From: Myxococcota bacterium
GTDB taxonomy: Bacteria > Myxococcota_A > UBA9160 > UBA6930
NCBI GenBank assembly: GCA_028277885.1
Contig: JANQFK010000027.1
Span: 1 to 64,000, forward strand
Length of the DNA: 64,000 nt
Direction: 5' to 3'
The notes beneath the pieces were generated by a model. The model did not search any database and was not told where the DNA came from. It was given only the letters and a program-made list of their open reading frames with translations. A program made the position numbers and the translations under genes. Position 1 is the stretch's first letter; the number at the start of each line of letters is the position of its first letter. Positions 29,587-37,841 of the stretch are shown here, piece by piece.

Positions 29587-30263
29587 GCGCGGCGCCCCCG
29601 GGCGAGCAGCCGCGGGTCTGGCCGATGTACCGCGCCATGGTGGGGGTGGGCCTGATGTGCGGCCTGCTGATCGTGGGCGTCTTCCAGTGGACGGGGCCGC
29701 GCATCGCCCGCAACCGCGCCGAGGCCCTCGAGCGCGCCATCTTCCAGGTGCTGCCCGCGGCGCGCTCGAGCACCACGTTCCGCCTCGTCGACGGCGAGCG
29801 CTTCGAGCCCCGCGGCGAGGGCGACGCCGCCGACTCCCTCGTCCACGCGGGCTACGACGCCGAGGGCGAGCTGGTGGGCCTCGCCCTCGAGGGCCGGGGG
29901 ATGGGCTACCAGGACGTCATCCACGTGCTCTTCGGCTACGCCTTCGCCGACGAGACCGTGGTGGGGATCCGCGTGCTCGAGAGCCGCGAGACCCCGGGCC
30001 TGGGCGACCGCATCGAGACCGATCCCGGCTTCCTCGCGAACTTCGACGCGTTGGACGTGCGCCTCGACGAGAGCGGGAGCGCCCTCGCCCACGCCATCGA
30101 GCCGGTGAAGCCCGGCGAGAAGACCGAAGCCTGGCAGGTGGACGGCATCACCGGCGCCACCATCTCCTCGGTCGCCATCGCGAACATCCTCGACCAGAGC
30201 GCGGCGTTCTGGATCCCGCGGATCCGGGCCCGGCTCGACGACTTCCGGGGAGCGCAGCCGTGA
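29583..30263 (+). CDS. rnfG: Rnf complex subunit RnfG (covalent FMN)
   Basis: Membrane-anchored, outward-facing FMN-binding subunit of 226 residues. One transmembrane helix (~16-34) is followed by the FMN-binding domain; the flavinylated residue is Thr193 in DGITGATISS. GTG 29583 overlaps the rnfD stop; an internal ATG at codon 15 is a weaker alternative. The HVLFGYAFADETVVGIRVLES segment, with ETPGLGDRI, is typical of RnfG. Its stop overlaps the rnfE start (GTGA). Confidence 0.92.
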   Translation: MSAAPPGEQPRVWPMYRAMVGVGLMCGLLIVGVFQWTGPRIARNRAEALERAIFQVLPAARSSTTFRLVDGERFEPRGEGDAADSLVHAGYDAEGELVGLALEGRGMGYQDVIHVLFGYAFADETVVGIRVLESRETPGLGDRIETDPGFLANFDALDVRLDESGSALAHAIEPVKPGEKTEAWQVDGITGATISSVAIANILDQSAAFWIPRIRARLDDFRGAQP

Positions 30264-30922
30264 GCGACGAGAGCGTGCCGACACCGGGCACCGACGAGTT
30301 CGTGAAGGGCCTGTGGCGCGAGAACCCGGTCTTCGTGCAGGTGCTGGGGATGTGCCCCGCCCTGGCGGTCTCGAACACGGCCCGCAACGCCCTCGCCATG
30401 GGGCTCGCCACCCTGTTCGTCCTGGTGGGCTCCAACCTGGTCGTCTCCTCGCTGCGCCACTTCGTGCCGCGCCAGGTCCGCATCGCGACCTACATCCTCG
30501 TGATCGCCACCTTCGTCACCGTGGTCGACTACGCGATCCAGGCCATCAGCCTCGATCTCCACAAGGCCCTCGGCGCCTTCATCTCGCTGATCGTGGTGAA
30601 CTGCCTCATCCTGGGCCGCGCCGAGGCCTTCGCCTCGCGCAACCACGTCGGGACGGCGCTCCTCGACGCGCTCGGCATGGGGACGGGCTTCGTGCTGGCC
30701 CTCCTCTCCCTCGGTGCCGTGCGGGAGATCCTCGGCAGCGGCAGCCTGTTCGGCGTGCCGCTCTTCCACGAGGGCTTCCAGGGCTGGGTGGTGATGATCC
30801 TGCCGGCGGGCGGCTTCTTCACCCTGGCGGGCTGGCTGCTGCTGTTCAACTGGCTGCGCGAGCGCCGGGCGACCCGGCTCGCCGCGCTGGAGCCCGTCGG
30901 GGCCACGGGAGGCGGACGATGA
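30260..30922 (+). CDS. rnfE: Rnf complex membrane subunit RnfE
   Basis: Integral membrane subunit of 220 residues homologous to NqrD. With RnfA it forms the inverted-repeat pair that, in related complexes, holds an Fe-S centre in the middle of the membrane. Signatures: LWRENPVFVQVLGMCPALAVSN, with the conserved Cys in helix 1, and LIVVNCLILGRAEAFAS, with the second conserved Cys. GTG 30260 overlaps rnfG; its stop overlaps rnfA (ATGA). About six hydrophobic helices are visible. Confidence 0.94.
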   Translation: MSDESVPTPGTDEFVKGLWRENPVFVQVLGMCPALAVSNTARNALAMGLATLFVLVGSNLVVSSLRHFVPRQVRIATYILVIATFVTVVDYAIQAISLDLHKALGAFISLIVVNCLILGRAEAFASRNHVGTALLDALGMGTGFVLALLSLGAVREILGSGSLFGVPLFHEGFQGWVVMILPAGGFFTLAGWLLLFNWLRERRATRLAALEPVGATGGGR

Positions 30923-31500
30923 GCGGCGAGCCGCTGTGGGCGATCTTCGTGAACGCGTCGCTCATCAACAACTTCGTGCTCGCCTACTTCCTGGGACTGT
31001 GCCCGTTCCTGGGCGTCTCGGGCAAGCTCGCCACGGCGAGCCGCATGGGCGGGGCGGTGACCTTCGTGATGCTCGTGAGCTCGGTGTGCGCCTTCGGGAT
31101 CCAGCGGGCCCTGGTGGCCATCGACGCCCCCTACCTGCGCCTCATCTCCTTCATCGCCGTGATCGCCTCCACGGTCCAGCTGGTGGAGATGTTCGTGAAG
31201 AAGGTGAGCCCGGAGCTGTTCCGCCAGCTCGGCATCTTCCTGCCCCTCATCACCACCAACTGCGCGATTCTCGGCCTGGCGCTGTTCCAGACCAACAAGG
31301 GCTACGACTTCGTCGAGTGCCTGGTCTACGCCCTGGGGGCCGGGGCGGGCTTCACCCTGGCCCTGGTGCTGATGGCGGGGCTGCGCGAGAAGCTCGAGCT
31401 GGCGAGCCTTCCCGACGTGGTGCGCGGCGCCGCGCTCTCGCTGGTGCTGGCCGGCATCCTCTCCATCACCTTCATGGGCTTCGCGGGCCTGGGGAGCTGA
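30919..31500 (+). CDS. rnfA: Rnf complex membrane subunit RnfA
   Basis: Integral membrane subunit of 193 residues homologous to NqrE and paralogous to RnfE. Conserved segments are NNFVLAYFLGLCPFLGVS and LITTNCAILGLALF, each with the membrane Cys expected to ligate the shared Fe centre. ATG 30919 overlaps the rnfE stop. It is the last classical rnf subunit here, 4 nt before a small Cys-rich membrane protein. Confidence 0.95.
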   Translation: MSGEPLWAIFVNASLINNFVLAYFLGLCPFLGVSGKLATASRMGGAVTFVMLVSSVCAFGIQRALVAIDAPYLRLISFIAVIASTVQLVEMFVKKVSPELFRQLGIFLPLITTNCAILGLALFQTNKGYDFVECLVYALGAGAGFTLALVLMAGLREKLELASLPDVVRGAALSLVLAGILSITFMGFAGLGS

Positions 31501-31504
31501 GCGC

Positions 31505-31705
31505 ATGGCCGGAACCCTCGTCGGCATGCTCCTCGTCGCCGCCCTCGCCGTGGGGTGGGTCGCGGTCCAGCGCGCCTGGGCCCGCGCCTTCCCCGACGCC
31601 TTCGACGATCCCGACGTGCTGGCCGGCCGCGCCGGCTGCCACGGCTGTGGCTGCACGACCCCCTGCCCGCGGCGAGCCCGCCGCGACCCGGAGGAGACAC
31701 CGTGA
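31505..31705 (+). CDS. Small Cys-rich membrane protein, candidate NqrM-like Fe maturation factor
   Basis: 66 residues: one N-terminal transmembrane helix (~5-22) and a C-terminal Cys cluster CHGCGCTTPCP. NqrM, required for Na+-NQR maturation, has the same layout (one helix, then clustered Cys) and is thought to deliver Fe to the NqrD/NqrE site. RnfE and RnfA are the homologues of NqrD and NqrE and precede this gene directly. The role is therefore inferred from layout and position, not from clear homology. It starts 4 nt after rnfA and overlaps fnr by 4 nt (GTGA), so it is firmly part of the operon. Confidence 0.6.
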   Translation: MAGTLVGMLLVAALAVGWVAVQRAWARAFPDAFDDPDVLAGRAGCHGCGCTTPCPRRARRDPEETP

Positions 31706-32577
31706 GCGAATCCATCCACCACCTCGCCGACTACGACGCCGGCACCCGCCACGAGGCGACCGTCGTCTCCAACACGCGCATCACGCCCGAGGCCTCGCCC
31801 GAGGAGGTGCGGGAGCTGGTGCTCGACGTGGACCGCAGCGAGCTGCCCTACGCGATCGGGCAGAGCATCGGGGTGCTCGCCCCGGGCGCGCCGGAGTTCG
31901 GCCAGGAGCACCACTTCCGGCTCTACAGCGTCGCCGACCTGCCCGAGCGCGGCGAGTCGGGCCAGCCGCGCATCAAGATCGCCGTGCGGCGCTGCAGCCA
32001 CATCGACGAGTACAGCGGCGAGGAGTTCCCCGGCATCGCCTCGAACTTCCTGTGCGACCTCCAGCCCGGCCAGGGCTTCGAGTTCACCGGGCCCTTCGGG
32101 CTCGCCTTCGAGGTGCCCGAGGAGCACGACGCGAACCTCATCCTGATCGGCAGCGGGACCGGCATCGCGCCCTTCCGCGCCTTCGTGAAGCATCTCTACC
32201 GCGACGTGCCGGACTGGAAGGGCCGGGTCTGGCTCTTCTACGGCGCCCGCAGCGGCCTCGAGCTGCTCTACATGAACGACGAGAAGGACGACTTCACCCA
32301 GTACTACGACGAGGAGACCTTCCGCGCCTTCCGGGCCCTCTCCTCCCGGCCGGGCTGGACCGACCGGATCGACTGGCACCAGGCCATCGAGGAGACCGGC
32401 GAGGAGCTGTGGGAGATGCTGGGCGAGGCGAAGACCTACGTCTACGTGGCGGGCCTCGAGAAGTCCATGGAGGAGCTCGACGCGGTCTTCACCAAGCTGG
32501 CCGGCTCGTCCCAGAAGTGGCTGCGCCGCAAGGCGGAGCTGCTGGCCGGGCGGCGCTGGGTGGAGCTGGTCTACTAG
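31702..32577 (+). CDS. Plant-type ferredoxin--NADP+ reductase
   Basis: FAD enzyme exchanging electrons between ferredoxin and NADP(H). 291 residues from GTG 31702. FAD domain motif HHFRLYSVADLP (RLYS type) and the NADP-binding segments GSGTGIAPFRAFVKHLY, LFYGARSGLELLYMN and TYVYVAGLEKSMEELD are visible; the C-terminal RWVELVY ends in the Tyr that stacks on the flavin in plant-type enzymes. As the last gene of the rnf/PFOR operon, it would give the ferredoxin pool a route to NADPH alongside the Rnf route to NADH. Confidence 0.88.
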   Translation: MSESIHHLADYDAGTRHEATVVSNTRITPEASPEEVRELVLDVDRSELPYAIGQSIGVLAPGAPEFGQEHHFRLYSVADLPERGESGQPRIKIAVRRCSHIDEYSGEEFPGIASNFLCDLQPGQGFEFTGPFGLAFEVPEEHDANLILIGSGTGIAPFRAFVKHLYRDVPDWKGRVWLFYGARSGLELLYMNDEKDDFTQYYDEETFRAFRALSSRPGWTDRIDWHQAIEETGEELWEMLGEAKTYVYVAGLEKSMEELDAVFTKLAGSSQKWLRRKAELLAGRRWVELVY

Positions 32578-32647
32578 CGGCCGCCCTGGCGACTTGAACG
32601 GCCGGGGCGTCCAGGCAGGCTCCCCCCGCAACCGGAGGTCCCTGGCC

Positions 32648-33292
32648 GTGCTTCGTCGTCTCGCTCTCGCCACCGGCAGCGTGCTGCTCGCCGGCTGCTC
32701 GGTCTTCGGGGTCCGCTCGGGCTACGAGCAGGCCGCCTACGAGGTGGTCGACCGCGTCGACCCGAGGGTCGAGATCCGCCGCTACGGCCCCCGCCTCGTG
32801 GCCGAGACCAGCGTGGAGGCGGTGGACCGGCAGGCCGGGCAGAACGCCGCGTTCCGCATCCTCGCCGACTACATCTTCGGCGGGAACCGCGGGAGCCAGG
32901 AGGTGGCGATGACGGTTCCAGTGGAGGTGGAGCCGGCCGGGACCGAGATCGCCATGACGGCGCCGGTGGAGACCGAGGCGAGCGGCGACCGGCTGGTGAT
33001 GCGCTTCTTCCTCCCCGCCCGCTTCACCCGCGAGAACGCCCCGGAGCCGGTGGACCCGCGCGTGCGCATCGTCGAGCTCCCCGGCGAGACCGTCGCGGTG
33101 CTGGGCTTCTCGGGCCTGGGACGCGCCGGCTCGGTCGAGCGCCACGAGGGCCTGCTCCTCGAAGCCCTCGAGGGATCGCGCTGGAGCATCGAGGGCACGC
33201 CGCGGACCCTCTACTACGACCCGCCCTGGACGCTGCCCTTCCTGCGCCGCAACGAGGCCAGCGTGCGGGTCAGCCCCGCCCCGAGAGGATGA
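32648..33292 (+). CDS. SOUL heme-binding family lipoprotein
   Basis: 214 residues from GTG 32648, which has GGAGG at 32634 and begins a lipoprotein signal: basic start, hydrophobic core, lipobox LLAGC with lipid-modified Cys17. An in-frame ATG at 32594 lacks a ribosome site and would bury the signal. The mature part is a SOUL domain: YEVVDRVDPRVEIRRYGPRLVAET and paired IAMTAPVETE/VAMTVPVE repeats. Some SOUL proteins bind heme or porphyrin; the function here is unknown. Separated from fnr by 70 nt, so it may be read through from the rnf operon. Its 3' end overlaps the monooxygenase gene by 23 bp, convergently. Confidence 0.85.
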   Translation: MLRRLALATGSVLLAGCSVFGVRSGYEQAAYEVVDRVDPRVEIRRYGPRLVAETSVEAVDRQAGQNAAFRILADYIFGGNRGSQEVAMTVPVEVEPAGTEIAMTAPVETEASGDRLVMRFFLPARFTRENAPEPVDPRVRIVELPGETVAVLGFSGLGRAGSVERHEGLLLEALEGSRWSIEGTPRTLYYDPPWTLPFLRRNEASVRVSPAPRG

Positions 33293-35219
33293 AGTCGCCG
33301 AGGTCGGGCTCCCGGGTCCAGCGCCAGTAGTCGAGGAGCTTCCACGGCGACAGCACCGTGACGCGGCCCTTCGCGTTCTGGTACCAGCTGCTGCGGATCG
33401 AGGGGTGGGACCAGACCATGCCCGCGAGGGCCTCGCGGAGGCGCTCGTCGTAGGCGTCGTGGACCTCGGGGCGGCACTCGATGGCGTCGTGGCCGGTCTC
33501 GAGCAGCGCCTTCAGGCAGCCCATCAGGTAGCGGACCTGGCACTCGGAGTGGAACACCAGGCTGCCGCCGTGGGCGAGGTTCGTGCCCGGCCCGTAGATG
33601 CAGAAGAGGTTCGGGAAGCCGGGCACCGTGATGCCGAGGTAGGCGGCGGGGTCGTCGCCCCAGCGCTCGCGCAGCTTCACCCCCTCGCGGCCGACCACGT
33701 CCATGGGCCACAGGAAGCGGTTGGCGTGGAACCCGGTGGCGTACACGATCGCGTCCACGGGATGCTCCGCGCCGCTCTCGCACACGATGGAGTGCTCCCG
33801 GATCTCGCGGATCGGGTCCGTCACCAGCTCGACGTCGTCCCGCTTGAGCGTCGCGAGCCAGCGCCCGTCGTCCTGGAGCACCCGCTTCCCGAGGCACACG
33901 TAGTCCGGCACGACCTTGGCGAGCAGGTCCGGACGGTCCTCGAGCTGCTCCTCCATGTACTGGGTGAAGGCGATCCGCGCGGCCTCGTTGAGCGCGCAGG
34001 TGGAGCGCTCCGGGTGGGGCCAGTCGGGGTCGATGCGCATGGCGTCGTGGCCGCCGTCGCAGCCGGGCCAGAACAGCAGGAAGCGGTACCAGCGCGCGTA
34101 GTAGGGCAGGTGGCGCAGCGCCCACTTCTTCCCCTCGCCGACCTTCGCGTGGTAGTGGGGGTTCGGGAACATCCACTGGGCGGAGCGCTGGAAGACCAGG
34201 AGCCGGCCGGTCTCGGGCGCGATGGCGGGCACCAGCTGGAGCGCCGACGCCCCGGTGCCGATCACCGCCACGCGCCGGCGCGTGAGGTCGACGTCGTGGC
34301 GCCAGCGGGCGCTGTGCCAGGAGGGGCCCGCGAAGCGGTCGAGGCCCGGCAGGTCGGGGAGCTTGGGGCGGTTGAGCTGGCCCACGGCGCTCACCACCGC
34401 ATTGGCGACCAGGCGCTCCTCGCGCCCGTCCTTCCCACGGACCCGCACGGTCCAGCGCCGCGCGTCCTCGTCCCACTCGGCTCCCAGCACCTCGGTCTCG
34501 AAGCGCACCCGGTCCCGCACCCCGTAGGCGTCCAGACAGCGCTCGAAGTAGGCCTGGAGCTCGGCACGCTGGGCGAAGAACTCGGACCAGTCGGGGTTCG
34601 GCTCGAAGGAGTAGCAGTAGAAGTGGTTGCCGACGTCGACGCGGCAGCCCGGGTAGGTGTTCTCGTGCCAGGTGCCGCCCACCGAGGCGTTCTTCTCGAC
34701 GACGGTGAACGGGATCCCGGCCTCCTTCAGCCGGATCGCGGCGAGCAGGCCCCCCATCCCGCAGCCGATCACCACGACGTGGAAGCCCTGCCGCGCCTCC
34801 GCGGACACCGCGTCGCCCCAGTCCACCGCCCGGGCGTCGCGGCCGTCGAGCTCCATCTCCTCGAGCATCATGGGCACGTAGTCGGCGGGCACGTCCTGGC
34901 CCGTCACGAAGCCCATCATGCGGTGGATCGTCTCGGGCGAGGGCGGCGGCGGCAGGCGGCAGCCGCCGTCGCGGAAGGCCTTGACGACCTCGAGGGCGCG
35001 CGCCCGCACCGCGGCCTGGTCCTCGGGCGACATCAGCCCCTGGACCTCGTTCAGCAGGATGCCGGCCGGGCGCAGCGGCCCGTCGAGCAGGCCGGCGTCG
35101 CCGCTCATGTGGATCATGGACATCATCAGCGTGGGGACGCTGACGTCCTCGAGCGCGGCCGCGATGCTGGCGTCGTCGTCGTCGAAGGGCACGCCGGCGG
35201 GGTCGAATCGCTCGGGCAC
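33270..35219 (-). CDS. Flavin-containing monooxygenase, Baeyer-Villiger type
   Basis: FAD/NADPH-dependent monooxygenase, 649 residues; the type inserts oxygen into ketones to give esters or lactones. About 145 N-terminal residues precede the first Rossmann fold (VVVIGCGMGGLLAA). The fingerprint FAGPSWHSARW fits FxGxxxHxxxW, followed by the NADPH fold VAVIGTGASALQL and DAIVYATGFH. Starts at GTG 35217-35219, only 19 bp from the divergent exported-protein start, so promoters must overlap coding sequence or the true start is internal. Substrate unknown; steroid, terpenoid or cyclic ketone oxidation is common in this group. Confidence 0.88.
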   Translation of the reverse strand: MPERFDPAGVPFDDDDASIAAALEDVSVPTLMMSMIHMSGDAGLLDGPLRPAGILLNEVQGLMSPEDQAAVRARALEVVKAFRDGGCRLPPPPSPETIHRMMGFVTGQDVPADYVPMMLEEMELDGRDARAVDWGDAVSAEARQGFHVVVIGCGMGGLLAAIRLKEAGIPFTVVEKNASVGGTWHENTYPGCRVDVGNHFYCYSFEPNPDWSEFFAQRAELQAYFERCLDAYGVRDRVRFETEVLGAEWDEDARRWTVRVRGKDGREERLVANAVVSAVGQLNRPKLPDLPGLDRFAGPSWHSARWRHDVDLTRRRVAVIGTGASALQLVPAIAPETGRLLVFQRSAQWMFPNPHYHAKVGEGKKWALRHLPYYARWYRFLLFWPGCDGGHDAMRIDPDWPHPERSTCALNEAARIAFTQYMEEQLEDRPDLLAKVVPDYVCLGKRVLQDDGRWLATLKRDDVELVTDPIREIREHSIVCESGAEHPVDAIVYATGFHANRFLWPMDVVGREGVKLRERWGDDPAAYLGITVPGFPNLFCIYGPGTNLAHGGSLVFHSECQVRYLMGCLKALLETGHDAIECRPEVHDAYDERLREALAGMVWSHPSIRSSWYQNAKGRVTVLSPWKLLDYWRWTREPDLGDFILSGRG

Positions 35220-35238
35220 TGGCCTACTCTAGGGGCTC

Positions 35239-36843
35239 GTGGGGATCCGCGCCCGGAGCCTCGGACTCGCGGCGGGCTGGCTGCTGGTGCACGCCGCGGT
35301 TGCCGCTGCCGCTGCCGCTGCCGATGGGATCGCTCCGCTGCGCCGGAACCTGTACCCGCCGGTGAACGTGGACGGGCGGCTCGGCGAGTGGCGCGACCAC
35401 CCGACCTCCGTCGAGCTCCCGGCCGCGGGCAGGGCGGGCCGCCCCACGAAGCTGTGGCTCGCCACCTGGTCGCGCGGTCTCACCCTGGCGGGACGGGTGC
35501 ACGCCGCGGAGGCGCGCTTCGAGGGCTCCGCCGAGAGCCTCCACGCGGGCGACCACGTCGTGCTCCGGATCGCGCTCGTGGACGCCCTCGACCTGCCCCC
35601 CATCGGCTTCGGGAGCCACCACGGCGAGGTGCGCTTCGCGAGCGAGGACGACTGCGCGGATCCGCCGAGCCGCTCCTTCCCCCTCGCGGGCCCCGCGATC
35701 CGGCACCACTGCCGCTCCTGGGTGGCGGGGCAGCGGCGCCACCGCGAGCGCCTCGCCCGGCTCTACCAGCGGCGCTGGATCCTGGGGCCGGCGCTCGGCG
35801 CGAGCGACCCGGGCCTCGTCCTCGAGGACGTGGCGAGCCCGGCCTTCGCGGGCCTCGACCTCCACGCCCGGGAGCAGCTCGCGGCGCTGCGTCCCGCCGG
35901 CCGCCCCCGCATGGCGGTGCACGCCGACCCGGACGATCCGGGCGCCTACGGGTTCGAGATCCTCGTGCCCTGGAACGCCCTGCCGCCGGCCGACGCCCTC
36001 GACCTCGCGCGTCTCCACCTCTCCCTCGAGGTGCACGCGGGGCACGCGGGCGGGGAGCCCGAGCCGCCTCCGCTGCCCGCCGCCCGGCCCGAGGCCTGGA
36101 CGGCCTGGCGCCTCGAGGTGCCGCGACGCCACCGCCTCGGCGCCTGCGGTGCGCCGCTCCGCGGCCTCGACCCCTACCGCCGCTGGCGCCCCGCCCACTA
36201 CCGGCCCGCCGGCGAGGCCGCGGGAGGTCGCCTCGACGAGGCGTTCGTGATCGCCAACGACGCCGCCGGCTATCGCGACGCACCCCAGGGCGCCTCGCCG
36301 ATCATCCACGTCACCCGCTTCTTCGCCGCCGCCCTCGGCGAGGGCGAGGCGGTGTGCGGGCCGGGCCTCGCGCTGCTTCGCGGCGGCGAGCGCTTCGCGA
36401 TCGCGCTGCCCGGGCCGGGCCCCGGCGACCCGGAGATGGGCAGCTGGATCCCCGAGGAGCTCGAGGCCCGCCGCGAGGGCGACCGCTGGCTCGTGAAGCT
36501 CGGCCCCCGGGTCGCCAGCGCGAGCTGGTTCGGCACCGGCCAGTGCGGCGCCTGCCCGCGGGCCACGCTGCGCATCCTCGCCATCGACCCGGCGGGTGCG
36601 GTCGAGACCTGGCTCGACGTGGACCGCGTGATCGACCTCTCCTCCCTCGTCGACCTCGACCTGCACCTCTCCGAGGACTGGCGCCGGCTCGACCACTACG
36701 AGCGGGTCCCCGACGAGGGCGACGGCGCGCTTCGCTGGCTCCGGACGAGCCGGTGCCGCGAGGAGGCGGGGTTCGAGCCCTGCGGCGCGGCGGAGCGCCG
36801 GGCTCCGCCGCACCGCGTGCTGCCGCCGCTCGAAGGCGGCTGA
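35239..36843 (+). CDS. Exported protein with CBM9-like domain
   Basis: 534 residues from GTG 35239 (AGGGG upstream). A signal peptide of ~29 residues has an Ala-rich core encoded by a (GCCGCT)n hexamer run at 35302-35325. The mature N-terminus has VNVDGRLGEWRD, the opening signature of CBM9-like domains of exported proteins and outer-membrane-associated enzymes. Cys pairs in the second half (CGACPRATL, CREEAGFEPC) suggest disulfides in the periplasm or outside. No catalytic motif is recognised. Function unknown. Confidence 0.65.
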   Translation: MGIRARSLGLAAGWLLVHAAVAAAAAAADGIAPLRRNLYPPVNVDGRLGEWRDHPTSVELPAAGRAGRPTKLWLATWSRGLTLAGRVHAAEARFEGSAESLHAGDHVVLRIALVDALDLPPIGFGSHHGEVRFASEDDCADPPSRSFPLAGPAIRHHCRSWVAGQRRHRERLARLYQRRWILGPALGASDPGLVLEDVASPAFAGLDLHAREQLAALRPAGRPRMAVHADPDDPGAYGFEILVPWNALPPADALDLARLHLSLEVHAGHAGGEPEPPPLPAARPEAWTAWRLEVPRRHRLGACGAPLRGLDPYRRWRPAHYRPAGEAAGGRLDEAFVIANDAAGYRDAPQGASPIIHVTRFFAAALGEGEAVCGPGLALLRGGERFAIALPGPGPGDPEMGSWIPEELEARREGDRWLVKLGPRVASASWFGTGQCGACPRATLRILAIDPAGAVETWLDVDRVIDLSSLVDLDLHLSEDWRRLDHYERVPDEGDGALRWLRTSRCREEAGFEPCGAAERRAPPHRVLPPLEGG

Positions 36844-36846
36844 GCG

Positions 36847-37503
36847 CTAGCGGCGCCTGCGGAGCGCGGCCAGCCCCGCCGCTCCCGCACCGAGCAGCAG
36901 CGCGGTTCCGGGCTCGGGCACGGGCACCAGGGTCGAGGTGGCGATGCCGAAGGGCGCGCCCACGAGATCCACGTCCACGCCGAGGAAGTCTCCCAGCACG
37001 CTCGCCGAGGTGTCGGTGAGGTAGAGGCCCAGGCCCGTGGCGGCGACGCCGGTCTGGATCGCACAGCCGCCGGGCTGGGCGTCGCACACCTGGATCGAGA
37101 ACAGCGGCGCGTCCATCGCGTTGGCGAAGCCGCTCACGTCGCCCGTCACCACGCCCTGGGTCAGGTCGATCAGGAAGTTCGAGAGCGAGAGCGTGTCGGA
37201 CATCGCGGAGAGCGTCACGCCGCCGGCGTGGTCGATGGTGCCGGTCGAGGGCGCGACGCTCACGTCCACGTCGCCCCCCACCACGGGGAACGCCACGAAG
37301 AGCCGGCCGTTGGCGCCGTCCACGAACGCCACACCCGGCGCGTCCGCGGCGGGCGAGGCGCCGGCGATCAGCGGGAAGGCGGTGACCTCGATGGTGGTGA
37401 GGCCCGAGGCCAGCGAGATGGCGCCCGCAGGCGCGGCGGCGAGGGTGAGGAGCAGCGAAGCCAGCACGAGAGCGGGAAGACGGGGTCGAGCCGCCAGGGT
37501 CAT
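36847..37503 (-). CDS. PEP-CTERM sorted exported protein
   Basis: 218 residues: signal peptide (~1-28, LVLASLLLTLAAAPAGA) and a C-terminal PEP-CTERM tail, VPEPGTALLLGAGAAGLAAL followed by RRRR. Such tails direct proteins to exosortase processing in Gram-negative exopolysaccharide producers. The middle is a beta-rich domain with no recognised enzymatic motif, and one Cys pair (VCDAQPGGC). An exosortase should be encoded elsewhere in the genome. A 14-bp palindrome lies just upstream of the start. Confidence 0.85.
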   Translation of the reverse strand: MTLAARPRLPALVLASLLLTLAAAPAGAISLASGLTTIEVTAFPLIAGASPAADAPGVAFVDGANGRLFVAFPVVGGDVDVSVAPSTGTIDHAGGVTLSAMSDTLSLSNFLIDLTQGVVTGDVSGFANAMDAPLFSIQVCDAQPGGCAIQTGVAATGLGLYLTDTSASVLGDFLGVDVDLVGAPFGIATSTLVPVPEPGTALLLGAGAAGLAALRRRR

Positions 37504-37841
37504 TCCAATGTGTCTCCATCACCGATCGGTGAGGGCTCACCGGGCGGGGCCCGGACGGACCGTCGGCAACGAGACGTGGTCGGAGACGCGGCGTTGTGTC
37601 AGCAGATCGCTGGATCTCGGGAATCTTCTGCCGGCTGCATCCAGCTCCCGTCGGGGGGCGAAATGCATCACTCGAGGGGCGGGCCGATCCCGAGGGGGCT
37701 CGGGGCGCTCCGGCGCATGGGCCGGGGCGCGCCCGCCTCTCGAGCAGGAGGGCCACCCGGGGGAGCATTCCACTTCGACAGGTGACCGTGGTAGCGTGGC
37801 CCCACCGGCGCCTGGGCGTCGGACCAGCGAGGTCCCCCGAA
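37504..37841. promoter_or_regulatory. 338-bp divergent intergenic region with a perfect 14-bp palindrome
   Basis: Separates the PEP-CTERM gene (minus) from the choice-of-anchor/DUF11 gene (plus). TCACCGATCGGTGA at 37519-37532 is a perfect palindrome starting 16 nt upstream of the PEP-CTERM start codon, a plausible operator. No supported coding sequence lies here. Confidence 0.4.

Noticed and set aside
32594-32647. Upstream ATG start for the SOUL protein
   Set aside because: No ribosome site precedes it and it would place 18 polar residues before the lipoprotein signal; GTG 32648 has GGAGG and a clean signal peptide.
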